Position numbers and translations under genes: made by a program. From Phenylobacterium sp. J426 (GTDB lineage Bacteria > Pseudomonadota > Alphaproteobacteria > Caulobacterales > Caulobacteraceae), in NCBI RefSeq assembly GCF_024699945.1, contig NZ_JAJOMY010000002.1:124001-188000 (forward strand): a stretch of 64,000 bases of DNA, written 5' to 3'. The notes under the pieces were generated by a model, which was given only the letters and a program-made list of their open reading frames with translations, made no database searches and was not told the DNA's origin. Shown piece by piece: positions 30,641-39,584 of this stretch (within the stretch, counting starts at the first letter, position 1; each line of letters opens with the position of its first letter).

Positions 30641-32071
30641 TCATTTCTGGCGCTCCCCTTCTCCTCCCGGAGCCCCGGGCACTTGAACCCGCGGCTTTGG
30701 AGCCCGCCGCGTTGGAATCCCAGCTTGATGGTACGCCCTGGTCAAAGAGCCAAAGCGATCCTGGAAAGTTTCGACCGACGGGCTGGTCGGGTCTCCCTTG
30801 ATCACACCACTCGTCACCTTTCCGTGACGCCGGTGTAGCGATCTCAGGATCTCCAACATCTCTTCGTCGGTTGCCGGTTTTAGACCCGTCGCACGCCAGC
30901 GTATGCTGCGCACGAAACCGAGTTTGTCGTATGCGCCGCTCAGGCTGCCAAATCGGAGACGATAGGTCACCGCAGCGGGCGTGTAGGAACAAGCGTCGAT
31001 CAGGGCGGTCGAGAGGTAACCGTGTTGCTTGTATAGCCGCGCCAGGCGCTTCAGCATCTCGCCATCGGAGAACAACTGCGGTCGACCCGCCGCCATCCGC
31101 GCCGCAGCGGCCGCAAAAAGTGATTCGCTTACGATCGGCGGCATCACCCGCACTCGCACCCAGCTGGCAGGCGGGTTCTGCACCTGTCGTCCCTGAAGGC
31201 GTCGGCTGGCGCGGTTGAACACGTAGTTGCCAAGGGCGAACTCAGAGGCAAGAACGCAGCGGACTCGCCAGTAGGTCCAGGGTTGACCTTGGTTAGATGG
31301 GATTGCTTCACTGTTCAGGAGCTCGGCGATGGCACCGATTGTCCGACGTTCACGAACGTAGAGATGGAAAATCCGCTGGATCGTCCGAACCTCGTGCGGA
31401 GGACCCCGCACAAGCACCACCCGCTCTCGCGCCATCGCCTTCCGTTGGCCGTCTTCGAGTTCCAGCCTAACCTTGCCAGTCTCGTCGACGAGGACGCGTC
31501 GGACGCCGTAAGCGCGACCTCCGCCCTGCTTGAAGCCGAGCTGAGCCTGCTGGAGTTGCGCTCGGACAACCCTACTAGATAGTTCGCGGCTATATTCGGC
31601 GGCCATAAGCCGCTTGAGGTGTTTGATGATCATGGAGGACAAGGCGCCGTCATTATCGAATGGCTCGGCGCAGTAATGAACTGCAACCCCAGCAGCTCGG
31701 CAGATGAACTCATAATGCGCCGCCTGATCTGCGTCCTGGAAGCGCCCCCAGCGGCTCACGTCGAGCACTAGGATCGCCTCGAACGGGCGGTCAGGCGCTA
31801 CGACATCGGCCAGTAGTCGCTGCAACCCTGGACGACCTGAGAGCGTGAGGCCGCTTCGACCCGGGTCCTGATACGTTCCCACGATCTGAAAGCCCCGTGC
31901 TTGAGCGTAGGCCGCAATCGCAGCAACTTGGTTCTGCATCGAGTAACGTTGATGCTCGGTCGACATGCGCAGATATTGGGCCGCAGGCAAAAGGCTGGAG
32001 GAACGCACGGCCGGAGCGTCATCTCCTTCCGGGCTAGCAGGCAGTTCCCCATGAGCGGCGCTCAAACCCAT
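30641..32071 (-). CDS. Large serine recombinase with C-terminal homing-endonuclease-associated-type repeats
   Basis: About 476 residues from the ATG at 32071. The resolvase catalytic domain is complete: QYLRMSTEHQRYS with the nucleophilic Ser, VLDVSRWGRFQDADQAA and MAAEYSRELSSRVV. The recombinase domain (TIQRIFHLYVRERRTIGAI) follows. The usual zinc ribbon and coiled coil are not visible. Instead the C-terminus has two repeats of a helical unit ending RFGSLSGAYDKLGF and RFGSLTRAYHQAGI, like the homing-endonuclease-associated (HNH_repeat) DNA-binding repeat. It is an integrase or invertase of a mobile element. It is divergent from an XRE regulator and paralogous to the broken gene at 33063. Confidence 0.85.
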   Translation of the reverse strand: MGLSAAHGELPASPEGDDAPAVRSSSLLPAAQYLRMSTEHQRYSMQNQVAAIAAYAQARGFQIVGTYQDPGRSGLTLSGRPGLQRLLADVVAPDRPFEAILVLDVSRWGRFQDADQAAHYEFICRAAGVAVHYCAEPFDNDGALSSMIIKHLKRLMAAEYSRELSSRVVRAQLQQAQLGFKQGGGRAYGVRRVLVDETGKVRLELEDGQRKAMARERVVLVRGPPHEVRTIQRIFHLYVRERRTIGAIAELLNSEAIPSNQGQPWTYWRVRCVLASEFALGNYVFNRASRRLQGRQVQNPPASWVRVRVMPPIVSESLFAAAAARMAAGRPQLFSDGEMLKRLARLYKQHGYLSTALIDACSYTPAAVTYRLRFGSLSGAYDKLGFVRSIRWRATGLKPATDEEMLEILRSLHRRHGKVTSGVIKGDPTSPSVETFQDRFGSLTRAYHQAGIPTRRAPKPRVQVPGAPGGEGERQK

Positions 32072-32575
32072 GGGCAGCCGTGCGCTTGCCAAGCTTCGGC
32101 CATGTGGACGCTCGGCGGCACGCACCGGCGGGTCCATCGAGCCCAGCGCGCCTGACCGCCGAGGGCCTTACTGGCGCCGGCTAGGGGGTTTGTGGACATG
32201 TCACAGTGCTCCTCGACCAGCCAGCTCCCATGACCCCGTGCTGACAACATCGGCGGTGCTAGCATGAAAACTTTAGAGATGTTGCGGCGACTGAGCCGCG
32301 AAACCGCGTTTCGCAAACCTTAAGGCGCGAACGAAATGCTCAAGGTTGGGCGATACGCATGCACCAAAAGATGCTTGCACGGCGGCCACCTAGCAAGGTC
32401 GCCGGAAGAGTGGCCAATCCTCATCTACTCACCTCCATGGCTCTGGCTGAGCCCTTCCAGCCTTGCCGCATCGCGCCACGCGTCGTGGATCTTCGCTCAG
32501 CGAGAGCGCATCGAAGTGTGCTGCAGACGACGTATCGCGTCCGACGCCGCGACATCCGGGCGCGATAGCGCCAAT
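32072..32575. other. Intergenic region between recombinase and XRE gene
   Basis: About 500 bp, richer in A/T than its surroundings. No convincing gene is seen apart from a possible 19-codon frame at 32265-32324. It should contain the divergent promoters of the recombinase and the XRE gene, whose operator starts at 32576. Confidence 0.4.
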
Positions 32576-32591
32576 AGTCACTATCGTGACT
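32576..32591. promoter_or_regulatory. Perfect palindromic operator upstream of XRE gene
   Basis: AGTCAC (32576-32581), a TATC spacer and GTGACT (32586-32591) form an uninterrupted inverted repeat. Its centre lies about 25 bp before the XRE start. The AGTC/GACT half sites recall the C-boxes bound by controller proteins of restriction-modification systems. Autoregulation is inferred. Confidence 0.55.
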
Positions 32592-32607
32592 GGTCTTTTG
32601 TCAAGGC

Positions 32608-32841
32608 TTGCAGCCGGTTCATCATATGCGGCTGGCGCAATCCTTGGCACAGAACCTTCGCCGGATGCGGCAGTCGCGCGGCATCACGCAGGAGGTTTTG
32701 GCGGACGCGGTTGGCCTTGCCCCCACTTACGTGGGTCAGCTCGAGCGGGGTCAACGCAATCCAACACTTTCCGTGGTCGAGCGGTTTGCCGCCTACTTCG
32801 ACGTTGACCCTATGGAGCTTCTGAAGCCACTGCCGCTTTGA
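32608..32841 (+). CDS. XRE-family controller-like regulator
   Basis: 77 residues from a TTG at 32608, or 71 from an ATG at 32626. It is a single helix-turn-helix domain: LRRMRQSRGITQEVLADAVG, then LAPTYVGQLERGQRNPTLSV and VDPMELLKPL. The size and layout match small autoregulating controllers. No restriction or methylase gene is nearby, so it more likely controls the flanking recombinases. The base composition is less GC-rich upstream, which fits an acquired element. Confidence 0.8.
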   Translation: MQPVHHMRLAQSLAQNLRRMRQSRGITQEVLADAVGLAPTYVGQLERGQRNPTLSVVERFAAYFDVDPMELLKPLPL

Positions 32842-33062
32842 CGGCTCCGGAGGTCGGATTCGTCTCTGCGGTCAGGATCGAAGAGCGCTCTGCCGCCAAG
32901 TCGCGATGACAATAAGATGCCGCTCTGCCGCGCATCGGGAGCGGATAACAGACGTCATTGCTAAGGCGCGGCGGCATTCGCACGTGTTATGGAGAAGAAC
33001 GGAGATCGTGCTTGCAAGCTGCTCGGTGCTAAGCTGGTTCCGCTGACCAAGGGGTCACTAGT

Positions 33063-34349
33063 ATGATGGCGCAAGATCCCCATCCACGCCAGCAAGCTGC
33101 GCAGTATCTTCGTATGTCGACAGAGCGCCAGGATCTCTCGCTAAGTTTTCAGCGTGCGACAAACGCATCATACGCTTCAAAACATGGACTGAAGATTGTC
33201 AGGACGTACAGTGACGAAGGCGTCAGCGGGCTCAACGTCCGTAACCGGCCGGGTTTACAAGCGTTGCTGGCGGATGTCGTGTCCGGCGACGCAGAGTTCA
33301 CGACGATACTCGTTTATGACGTCAGTCGGTGGGGGGCGCTTCCAGAACCCGGATCAGGCGGCACATTACGAGTTCATGTGCGCAGAGGCCGGGGTGAATG
33401 TTCGCTATTGCGCGGAGCCGTTCGAGAACGACGGCAGCCCCGCCGCGACGCTTATGAAGCAGATAAAGCGAGCGATGGCCGCTGAGTACAGCCGCGACCT
33501 CTCCCTGAAAGTTACGCTCGCTCGCCGCAGCATACAGGCTCGAGGCCTGTGGCCGGGAGGATCCCCACCGTTCGGGTACCGACGCGAGGTACTGGACGCG
33601 AAAGGGCTGCCTTCGCAGGGCGGAGACCCCCTGGTTTGGAAGAAGCGCCAAGGCGTCCATACTCATCTGGTGCTCGGACCCGAGCACGAGGTTCGAACCG
33701 TTCAGCGCGTTTTTGCTATGTACTCGCGCTCGAAGACTGGCGATGCAGCCATTGCGAGGAGATTGAACTCCGAAGGCATTGTCAACAGCCGCGGTGAGAA
33801 GTGGTCGGCGGCAAGAATTCGTTATGGACGGTAGCGCGAAACGCTGCGCCGGCGATCGTGTCGCAGCGCGTCTTCGCCGCCGCCCAAAGGAAGCGAGCTC
33901 GCAACAATCCCAGGGACATTTCCGACGAGGCTCTGCTTGCCGATGCCCGACGCATTGCGGCCGATCACGGCGCACTCACCGGGCGCCTCCTGGAGCGCCA
34001 CGGTCGATGGGCCTCGCACACCTACCGCAGACGTTTCAATGGCATGCAAGGGTTGAAGCAGCGCCTAGGGGTGCAAGCGGAACCCCGGCTCCGCAGACTG
34101 AACAGCCGCCTTGACCCACAAACGCAGCCTTATGGACGCGGGCTCTACACGGATGACCAGATCCTCGATCTTATCAGTCGTCTCTTGGCGCAGGAAGGAT
34201 ACTTGACCATGAAGCTAATTGACAGGTCAGTAAGCGTTCCATCGCCAGCGACAATCCGACGCCGTTTCGGCAATCTTGCAGAGCTCTACCGTCGCGTGGG
34301 TTACGTGCCGAGTGCGCGGCAGCTGGCCGCCAATTGGAAGTACTGGTGA
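33063..34349 (+). pseudogene. Second serine recombinase, frameshifted and internally deleted
   Basis: It is a paralogue of the recombinase at 30641-32071. The catalytic start AAQYLRMSTERQ and VYDVSRWG are intact. G6 at 33331-33336 must be G5 to continue into RFQNPDQAAHYEF. The recombinase domain then runs to WSAARIRYGR and stops at 33834. A third frame resumes with APAIVSQRVFAAAQRKRARN and C-terminal repeats (RRRFNGMQGLKQRLG, RRRFGNLAELYRRVG). Compared with the paralogue, roughly 40 residues between these parts are missing. So besides a possible sequencing indel there is a true deletion, and the protein is probably inactive. Confidence 0.7.
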
Positions 34350-34554
34350 AGCGCAAGGTGCGCATGGGAACTTCATGGGGGGATCCAGCACCCACGTAGC
34401 CTAGCTGCGTGGCATCTTGGCCCTAAGCTTATTCCGGGTCGCCCGGCCTTTGGCTGAGTGGCGTTCAATCCGAATTCTGGAGCGGGTTCGGCGCAGTCAC
34501 GTGTGGGCAGACGGCCCGACGTCCGTCTGAGACGCGCCATCCTGTCGACCGAGC

Positions 34555-34770
34555 GTGCCACGACTGGGCGTCGAACACCGCCAAAACCCGCGACAGCTTG
34601 AGGATCACCTCGCCGCCTTCGGGGACGTCCACAACCTCGCCAAGCGGGTGAAGGCCCCGCTGAGCCTGACGCCCGAAGCCATTCGCAAGGGAAAGGTTGA
34701 GGAGCCAGGTCGCTTTGGGCAAGATTCCATCCACTCGGCCTCGACTGAACACCTAGCCGAGCCCCGGGAA
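34555..34770 (+). pseudogene. Remnant of an IS481-type transposase C-terminus
   Basis: One frame reads LEDHLAAFGDVHNLAKRVKA, then LSLTPEAIRKGKVEEPGRFG and QDSIHS. This parallels the conserved end of IS481-type transposases (HLxAFLxAYNFAKRLKxL, LTPYEFICKxWTxEPERF, NPIHQMPG). The N-terminal catalytic part is absent and no terminal repeats are seen, so it is a decayed fragment. Confidence 0.5.
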
Positions 34771-34811
34771 TCGCCTTTCAGTCCCGACGAGGAGCAGGAG
34801 TATCGGCGGCC

Positions 34812-35015
34812 ATGTCGATGGCGACCTACGTATCCTTCGTACCTAGGGCGCACAGCGCCAAGGTTCGGGCTGTGTTGATGTCTGAAGACACAGGCGCGAT
34901 CAGCTGGCGAGAGCGGCGCACGCTTTGGGGAAGCGAATTCTACTTCTTCGGGCCGGCAGGCCTCGCGCGCAGGACACACGAATATCTCACCAGCTGGCTC
35001 GCGAGTCGCCGCTGA
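34812..35015 (+). CDS. Small hypothetical protein
   Basis: A 67-residue frame (65 from the second ATG) beginning MSMATYVSFVPRAHSAKVRA, followed by SWRERRTLWGSEFYFFGPAG and a basic tail. An AGGAGCAGGAG stretch lies upstream. The aromatic-rich core looks like a folded small protein. No family is recognised. Confidence 0.5.
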   Translation: MSMATYVSFVPRAHSAKVRAVLMSEDTGAISWRERRTLWGSEFYFFGPAGLARRTHEYLTSWLASRR

Positions 35016-35299
35016 GAATGACGATGAGGCAGAGCAATCAACGGCGTCGTTGACGCGCGCCGACAACGTGGTAGCTCGCCTCGGTAGAGATGCGCAACCG
35101 CTAGACGGTGGCGTCTCAGGCAAAGTTTAGGCATAGCGCGCCGTCGGGCGACACCCAGCCATCCCGCCCGACCTGGCCGGCGCGGTCCCCAACGCTGCGT
35201 CGGCCACTCTGAGATCGTATAGCCTGCGGCGGCGTGGTGGTTGGCCCAGCATTCACAATGCTTGCCTCTGCAGTGGCAGACATCCAGACAGCAGTAAGG

Positions 35300-35633
35300 T
35301 CAAGACGAGACCTCACTGGGTGGATTTGTGTTTGCTGCGACATCGCCTTCGCTCGCACGCAGGTCAAGCCGCCCCAGCTTTTTCCACCGCGGAAGCAGCG
35401 TCTTGATCAGGTACATGAAATCGGGCGGCTCAACAGGCCCCCCCTTCGAATGGCCGCTGATGCCACAGGTCGCATAACCAGTGGGCTAATCGGGCCTGCG
35501 TGAGTCGCTCTTCAGGTCGCTCGCTCTGCAGGCGTCGGATCCAATCCAGCACATCTCCGTGCCAACCTGGCTCAGGCCGTCCCGAACGGCGGGTGGCCTG
35601 CGCCGACGCGCGCGCGCTCGCCACCCAGCGCAT
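35300..35633 (-). CDS. Hypothetical protein hidden by a frameshift
   Basis: A minus-strand frame from the ATG at 35633 carries GWHGDVLDWIRRLQSERP and HWLCDLWHQRPFEG. Without correction it stops at a C7 run (35438-35444). If that run is C6, the frame continues with EPPDFMYLIKTLLPRWKKLG and stops at 35300, giving about 110 residues. Both parts look coding. The function is unknown. Confidence 0.4.
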
Positions 35634-35813
35634 CGGGGGCTGCTGCCCTTGGACGCCGTCAACGCGTCGGTCCACGGACGTATGAAGACTCTGAAGTGAA
35701 ACCTCGGGGCCCGCCCGGTTGCACGCGCGCGTCATTTCGATGATCATTGTGCGACTTGTTCGCGTACGCACCTTGATTTTGGTCATTTGACTGAGATTCT
35801 GAGCATGAGCGAC

Positions 35814-35821
35814 GAAACAGG
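35814..35821. repeat. IS66 target-site duplication, left copy
   Basis: GAAACAGG immediately before the left inverted repeat is repeated exactly at 38398-38405 after the right end. Eight bases is the duplication length made by IS66-family elements. Confidence 0.9.
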
Positions 35822-35909
35822 GTAAGCGCGGCTTCTTCCCCACCTTTCCCTCGACGGATTGATCCCTGAGCTTGGCCCATCGGTCGCGGCCGCGGGCTTA
35901 AGAGAGCTG

Positions 35910-36293
35910 ATGATGTCGGGTGATGATGTGCTGATGATGCCTCCGGCGCATCGGATCGAGGTCTTCACGGGGACAGCGCGTCGGCGGCGATGGAGCGCTG
36001 AGCAGAAGGCGCAGGTTGTCGAGGACAGCTACGCCACGACGGTGGGCGAAGCGGCCGCCCGGCATGGCGTGTCGAAGTCTCAGTTGTTCAACTGGCGGCG
36101 AGAAGCCCGGGAGGCGAGCGCGGGCATGACGTTCGCGCAGATTGAAGTGGCGGGCGCCGATGAGGCGCCGCGTGCGCCCACCGCGGGCTTGATCGAGCTC
36201 CAGCTGGGCGGCGCGTCGGTGCGGATTTGGCCCGACGCGGATCGGCAGATGGCGGCCGCGATCGTGATGGCGTTGCGGGCGGGCGGACGTTGA
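35910..36293 (+). CDS. tnpA: IS66 TnpA (helix-turn-helix accessory protein)
   Basis: About 127 residues. RRRRWSAEQKAQVVEDSY and EAAARHGVSKSQLFNWRREA form the IS3/IS66 OrfA-type helix-turn-helix. The start at 35910 has an AAGAGAG ribosome site, while a TTG at 35859 would add 17 residues. The stop overlaps the tnpB start (TTGA). Confidence 0.88.
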   Translation: MMSGDDVLMMPPAHRIEVFTGTARRRRWSAEQKAQVVEDSYATTVGEAAARHGVSKSQLFNWRREAREASAGMTFAQIEVAGADEAPRAPTAGLIELQLGGASVRIWPDADRQMAAAIVMALRAGGR

Positions 36294-36646
36294 TCGGCAT
36301 CGGATCCGGGGCCCGGGTGCTGGTGGCGACGAAACCGGTGGATTTCCGCCGCGGGGCTGAGAGCCTGGCGGCCCTCGCCAAGGAGAGCTTGGGTCAGGAT
36401 CCGTTCGCCGCCGGCGTGGTCCTGGTGTTCCGGGCCAAGCGCGCGGACCGGGTGAAGATCATCGCCTGGGACGGCTCGGGCCTGGTGATGCTGTGGAAGG
36501 CGCTCGACGAGGGGGCGTTCAAATGGCCGCCGATCAGCGACGGGGTGATGCGCCTGTCTTCGTCGCAGCTGGCGGCGCTGCTCGACGGGCTCGATTGGAC
36601 GCGGATTCACCCGCCCAGACGGGCGGCGCCAAAGGCGATCCGCTAG
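36290..36646 (+). CDS. tnpB: IS66 TnpB (Orf2)
   Basis: 118 residues from a TTG overlapping the tnpA stop. It shows the family core: VLVATKPVDFRRGAESLAAL, VLVFRAKRADRVKIIAWDGS and GLVMLWKALDEGAFKWP. The precise role in transposition is unsettled, but it is needed together with TnpA and TnpC in this family. Confidence 0.9.
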   Translation: MIGIGSGARVLVATKPVDFRRGAESLAALAKESLGQDPFAAGVVLVFRAKRADRVKIIAWDGSGLVMLWKALDEGAFKWPPISDGVMRLSSSQLAALLDGLDWTRIHPPRRAAPKAIR

Positions 36647-36715
36647 CTGCGGCGGATTGAATCAGCCGCTCCGCGGGGGCGCCTCAAACCGCCGATCTTG
36701 TGCTTCACTCCGCCT

Positions 36716-38357
36716 ATGGATTTGGGCGCCGCCGATCTTCCCGACGATGTGGAGACGCTACGCGCCATGATCCTGGCGGCGCGGGCTCGGGCGGCGGCCG
36801 CGGAGGCCGAGATCGAGCAGATCCGGGCCGGGCAGGCCCAGCTTGCCGCCGTCGAGAACGAGCACGCTCAACTCTTAGCGCAGGTCGCCCAGCTCGAGGC
36901 GCAGAATGAGCGCTACGCGCTCATTATCGCCAAGCTCCGCCGGCTGCAGTTCGGCAAGCGCTCGGAGCAGCTGGACAAGGATCAGCTGCAGCTGGCCTTC
37001 GAGGACCTGGTCCAAGGCCTGGCCGAAATCGAACAGGAAGAAGAGCGGTCCGATCCGGAGCTGAAGGCGCATCGCACGCGCCAGCGCCGGGACCGCCGGC
37101 CCTCGCTGCCCGATCATCTGCCGCAGATCGACGTGACCATCGAGCCGGAGACGCGGGCTTGCTCGTGCTGCGGCGGAGAGCTGCACGTGATCGGCGAGGA
37201 CGTCTCCAAGCGGCTCGACGTCGTCCCGGCGCAGTACCAGGTGATCGTCACCCGCCGGCCGAAATACGCCTGCCGATCCTGCGAGGGGCCGATCGTCCAG
37301 GCCCCGGCGCCTGCACGGCTGATCGAAGGCGGCCTGCCGACCGAGCGGCTGGTGACGCAGGTGGTGGTCGACAAGTACGCCGACCATGTCCCGCTTTACC
37401 GCCAAGCGCAGGGCTTCGCCCGCCAGGGGATCAGCCTCGACCGCTCCACTCTGGCCTTCTGGACCGGCTACGCGGCGGCCGAGCTGAAGCCGATCTGGGC
37501 GCACATGCGCCAGACCTTGCTGAGCGCCTCCCCGACTCTTCGTCGACGAGACCAAGGCGCCGGTGCTCGATCCAGGACGTGGACGCACCAAGAGCGGTTA
37601 CTTCTGGGCAATCGCCCGGGACGATCGCGGCTGGGCCGGAACCGATCCTCCAGCCGTCGTCTACACCTACGCCCCGGGCCGCGGCGCCGATCACGCGATC
37701 ACGCTCCTGAAGGACTTCTCCGGGGTGCTGCAGACCGACGGCTACACCGCCTACAAGACCCTGGCGACGCGTCGCAACGACGTGGCCCTGGCGCACTGCT
37801 GGTCGCACGCCCGCCGTAAAGCCTTCGACCTGACCAAGGGCGGATCTGCACCGGTCGCCGGCGAACTCCTGGCCCGTATCGGCCAGCTCTACGCCGTCGA
37901 AGCCGAGATCCGCGGCCAATCCGCCGAAGCGCGGCGACAGGTGCGGCGGCAGCGGAGCGCGCCGCTCATCGCGGCGCTGAAATCCTGGCTCGAGGAGCAG
38001 CTGACGCGGCTGCCAGGGCGCTCACAGACCGCCGAGGCGATCCGCTACATCCAGACGCACTGGGACGGCCTGACCCTCTTCCTCGACGACGGCCGCATCG
38101 AGCTCGACACCAATCCGGTCGAACGCACGATGCGCCCCATCGCTCTCAACCGGAAAAATGCGCTCTTCGCCGGATCCGACGAAGGCGCGGAGCACTGGGC
38201 GATCCTGGCCACCCTCATCGAGTGCTGCAAACTCCACGGCGTGAACCCCGCGGCCTATCTCGAGGACGTCCTCACCCGACTGGTGAACGGCCACCTCAAC
38301 AGCCGCCTCGACGACCTCACGCCCTGGAACTGGAAGGCCGCTCAGGCCGCCGCCTGA
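36716..38357 (+). CDS. tnpC: IS66 TnpC transposase (frameshifted)
   Basis: The DDE transposase of IS66, about 547 residues. The N-terminal coiled coil (AEIEQIRAGQAQLAAVENEH) is followed by the LRRLQFGKRSEQL segment, a zinc-binding CSCCGGEL motif and the catalytic domain (FVDETKAPVLDPG, LQTDGYTAYKTL, DTNPVERTMRPIALNRKNAL). C4 at 37530-37533 must be C3 to join LLSAS to RLFVDETK. As written the protein is cut near residue 272, so the element would be inactive if the base is real. Confidence 0.9.
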
Positions 38358-38397
38358 CCGTCAAGCCGTCGACCTACGGTGGAAAAGCACCGCTTAC

Positions 38398-38405
38398 GAA
38401 ACAGG
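38398..38405. repeat. IS66 target-site duplication, right copy
   Basis: GAAACAGG, identical to 35814-35821, directly follows the right inverted repeat. Confidence 0.9.
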
Positions 38406-38705
38406 GCACATCATCCTCGATGTCATGACCATCATCGTGGTCACCACGATTGGGTGGTTTATGGGCGAGTTGCTGACAAGCCTGCTATGATGGAAGCCGC
38501 GGGATCGGCGATCGACCGGCCGGGGCCGGCCCGAAGGCTTCTTGAGCCGGCTGAGAGTTCGCAGTCGATCTGCGCCGCGCCAAACAGGGCTCCTGCCGTC
38601 ATCGAGGCGGTTCACTCCGTGATCACAGGCGACGCGAGTTGCACGCCCGGATAGCCCAATCCGGCAGCATTGCTAGGTTGCGTCGCAACGCGCAACATCA
38701 GCTTA

Positions 38706-39584
38706 GTGCCCACTGATTCCATTCCGCCTGATCACGCCTCCGCGGCAACGCAATCACGACTCTCATTGCCCCTCGGCGGCGGGAGCCTGCAACTCTATCC
38801 AGATGCCGAAGGCATACTCCGAGGGGCGCGTGAGCGCGGACGGGGCGGCCCGGTGATGGTTGTGTCGATTCCCAAGGCGGGCACCTATCTCATGGCCGCC
38901 TGGCTTGAATCTCTTGGATGGGTGGACACCGAGCTGCACCTGTCGAACTTCACGTTGTCGGACTATCGAGGACTGTCGCTAGCCGCGAAACGACGCGGAG
39001 AAGGGCGCGAGTGCTACCTACCGGTCTGCACCTCTGCGGGCCTAGTTGGTCCTGGACAGTTTGCGGTTGGCCACATCAAACCCGAGCCTTGGGGCCGACA
39101 GGCGCTGCAAGAACTCACCCGCCTCTTCCTCAAGCGCGACCTCGCCCACGCTACTCTGTCGCACCTGCGCTTTCTCGTCGCGACAGAGCGAGGGGCGGCA
39201 GACGCCGCGTGGCGCAGCATGGCTGCCTCTCCTGCGCAGGCGCTGGCTTTCCTCGAGGACGAGGGAGAGCGGCTATTTGAACAGGAATATGCGCCGATGT
39301 GCACGTGGATCGAGGATGTTCACGCGGTTGTTCCCTTCGAAGACCTTTTGGCGGCTCCGCTGGCGCCAAGCATCGCAGCGGTCAGCGCGCTTCTTGGCCA
39401 CGCGTGTGGTCTCAGCGCAGAGGCGGCGCACGCACGCCTGCGCGGAGTGATTGGACGGGTCACAAAAACCTATTCCGGCGAGACCACCTGCATCTCCCCG
39501 TGGTGGAGCGATGAGGTGAGACGACGCTTCATTCGCCTTGGACTGAATGACTTGCACGAGCGACTTGGTTACCCGCGCTATTGA
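38706..39584 (+). CDS. Sulfotransferase-family protein
   Basis: About 292 residues. The PAPS-binding P-loop is VSIPKAGTYLMAAWLESLGW. Further on, LFLKRDLAHATLSHLRFL resembles the RDPRDxxLS 3'-phosphate motif. The C-terminus (TYSGETTCISPWWSDEVR, LNDLHERLGYP) matches the end of carbohydrate sulfotransferases. It probably transfers sulfate to a sugar, perhaps the polysaccharide made by the genes downstream. The start is unsure: GTG at 38706 or TTG at 38670, neither with a clear ribosome site. The base composition is slightly lower in GC than its neighbours. Confidence 0.7.
   Translation: MPTDSIPPDHASAATQSRLSLPLGGGSLQLYPDAEGILRGARERGRGGPVMVVSIPKAGTYLMAAWLESLGWVDTELHLSNFTLSDYRGLSLAAKRRGEGRECYLPVCTSAGLVGPGQFAVGHIKPEPWGRQALQELTRLFLKRDLAHATLSHLRFLVATERGAADAAWRSMAASPAQALAFLEDEGERLFEQEYAPMCTWIEDVHAVVPFEDLLAAPLAPSIAAVSALLGHACGLSAEAAHARLRGVIGRVTKTYSGETTCISPWWSDEVRRRFIRLGLNDLHERLGYPRY

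Larger units (their letters stand above)
35822..38397 (+). mobile_element. IS66-family insertion sequence (2576 bp)
   Basis: The left end reads GTAAGCGCGGCTTCTTCCCC and the right end, read inward on the other strand, GTAAGCGGTGCTTTTCCACC: imperfect inverted repeats with the family GTAAGCG tip. It encodes the three expected genes tnpA, tnpB and tnpC and is flanked by a perfect 8-bp duplication. The intact duplication indicates a recent insertion. Only tnpC is disturbed, by a single-base run-length change that may be a sequencing error. Confidence 0.93.
35805..38490 (+). pseudogene. 33-codon membrane micro-protein gene split by IS66
   Basis: Removing the IS66 element and one target copy joins 35805-35821 to 38406-38490 into an uninterrupted frame. 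It starts MSDETGHIILDVMTIIVVTT and continues IGWFMGELLTSLL before TGA, so it has a polar start and one membrane helix. The insertion lies after codon 5. A 16-codon hydrophobic frame (MIIVRLVRVRTLILVI) ends about 15 nt upstream and may be a companion or leader peptide. The function is unknown. Confidence 0.5.

Noticed and set aside
30655..30715. T-arm-like CGGGTTCAAGT (minus strand), as if a tRNA end were an attachment site
   Set aside because: It is the coding sequence of the recombinase C-terminus, and no acceptor or anticodon arm can be built around it.
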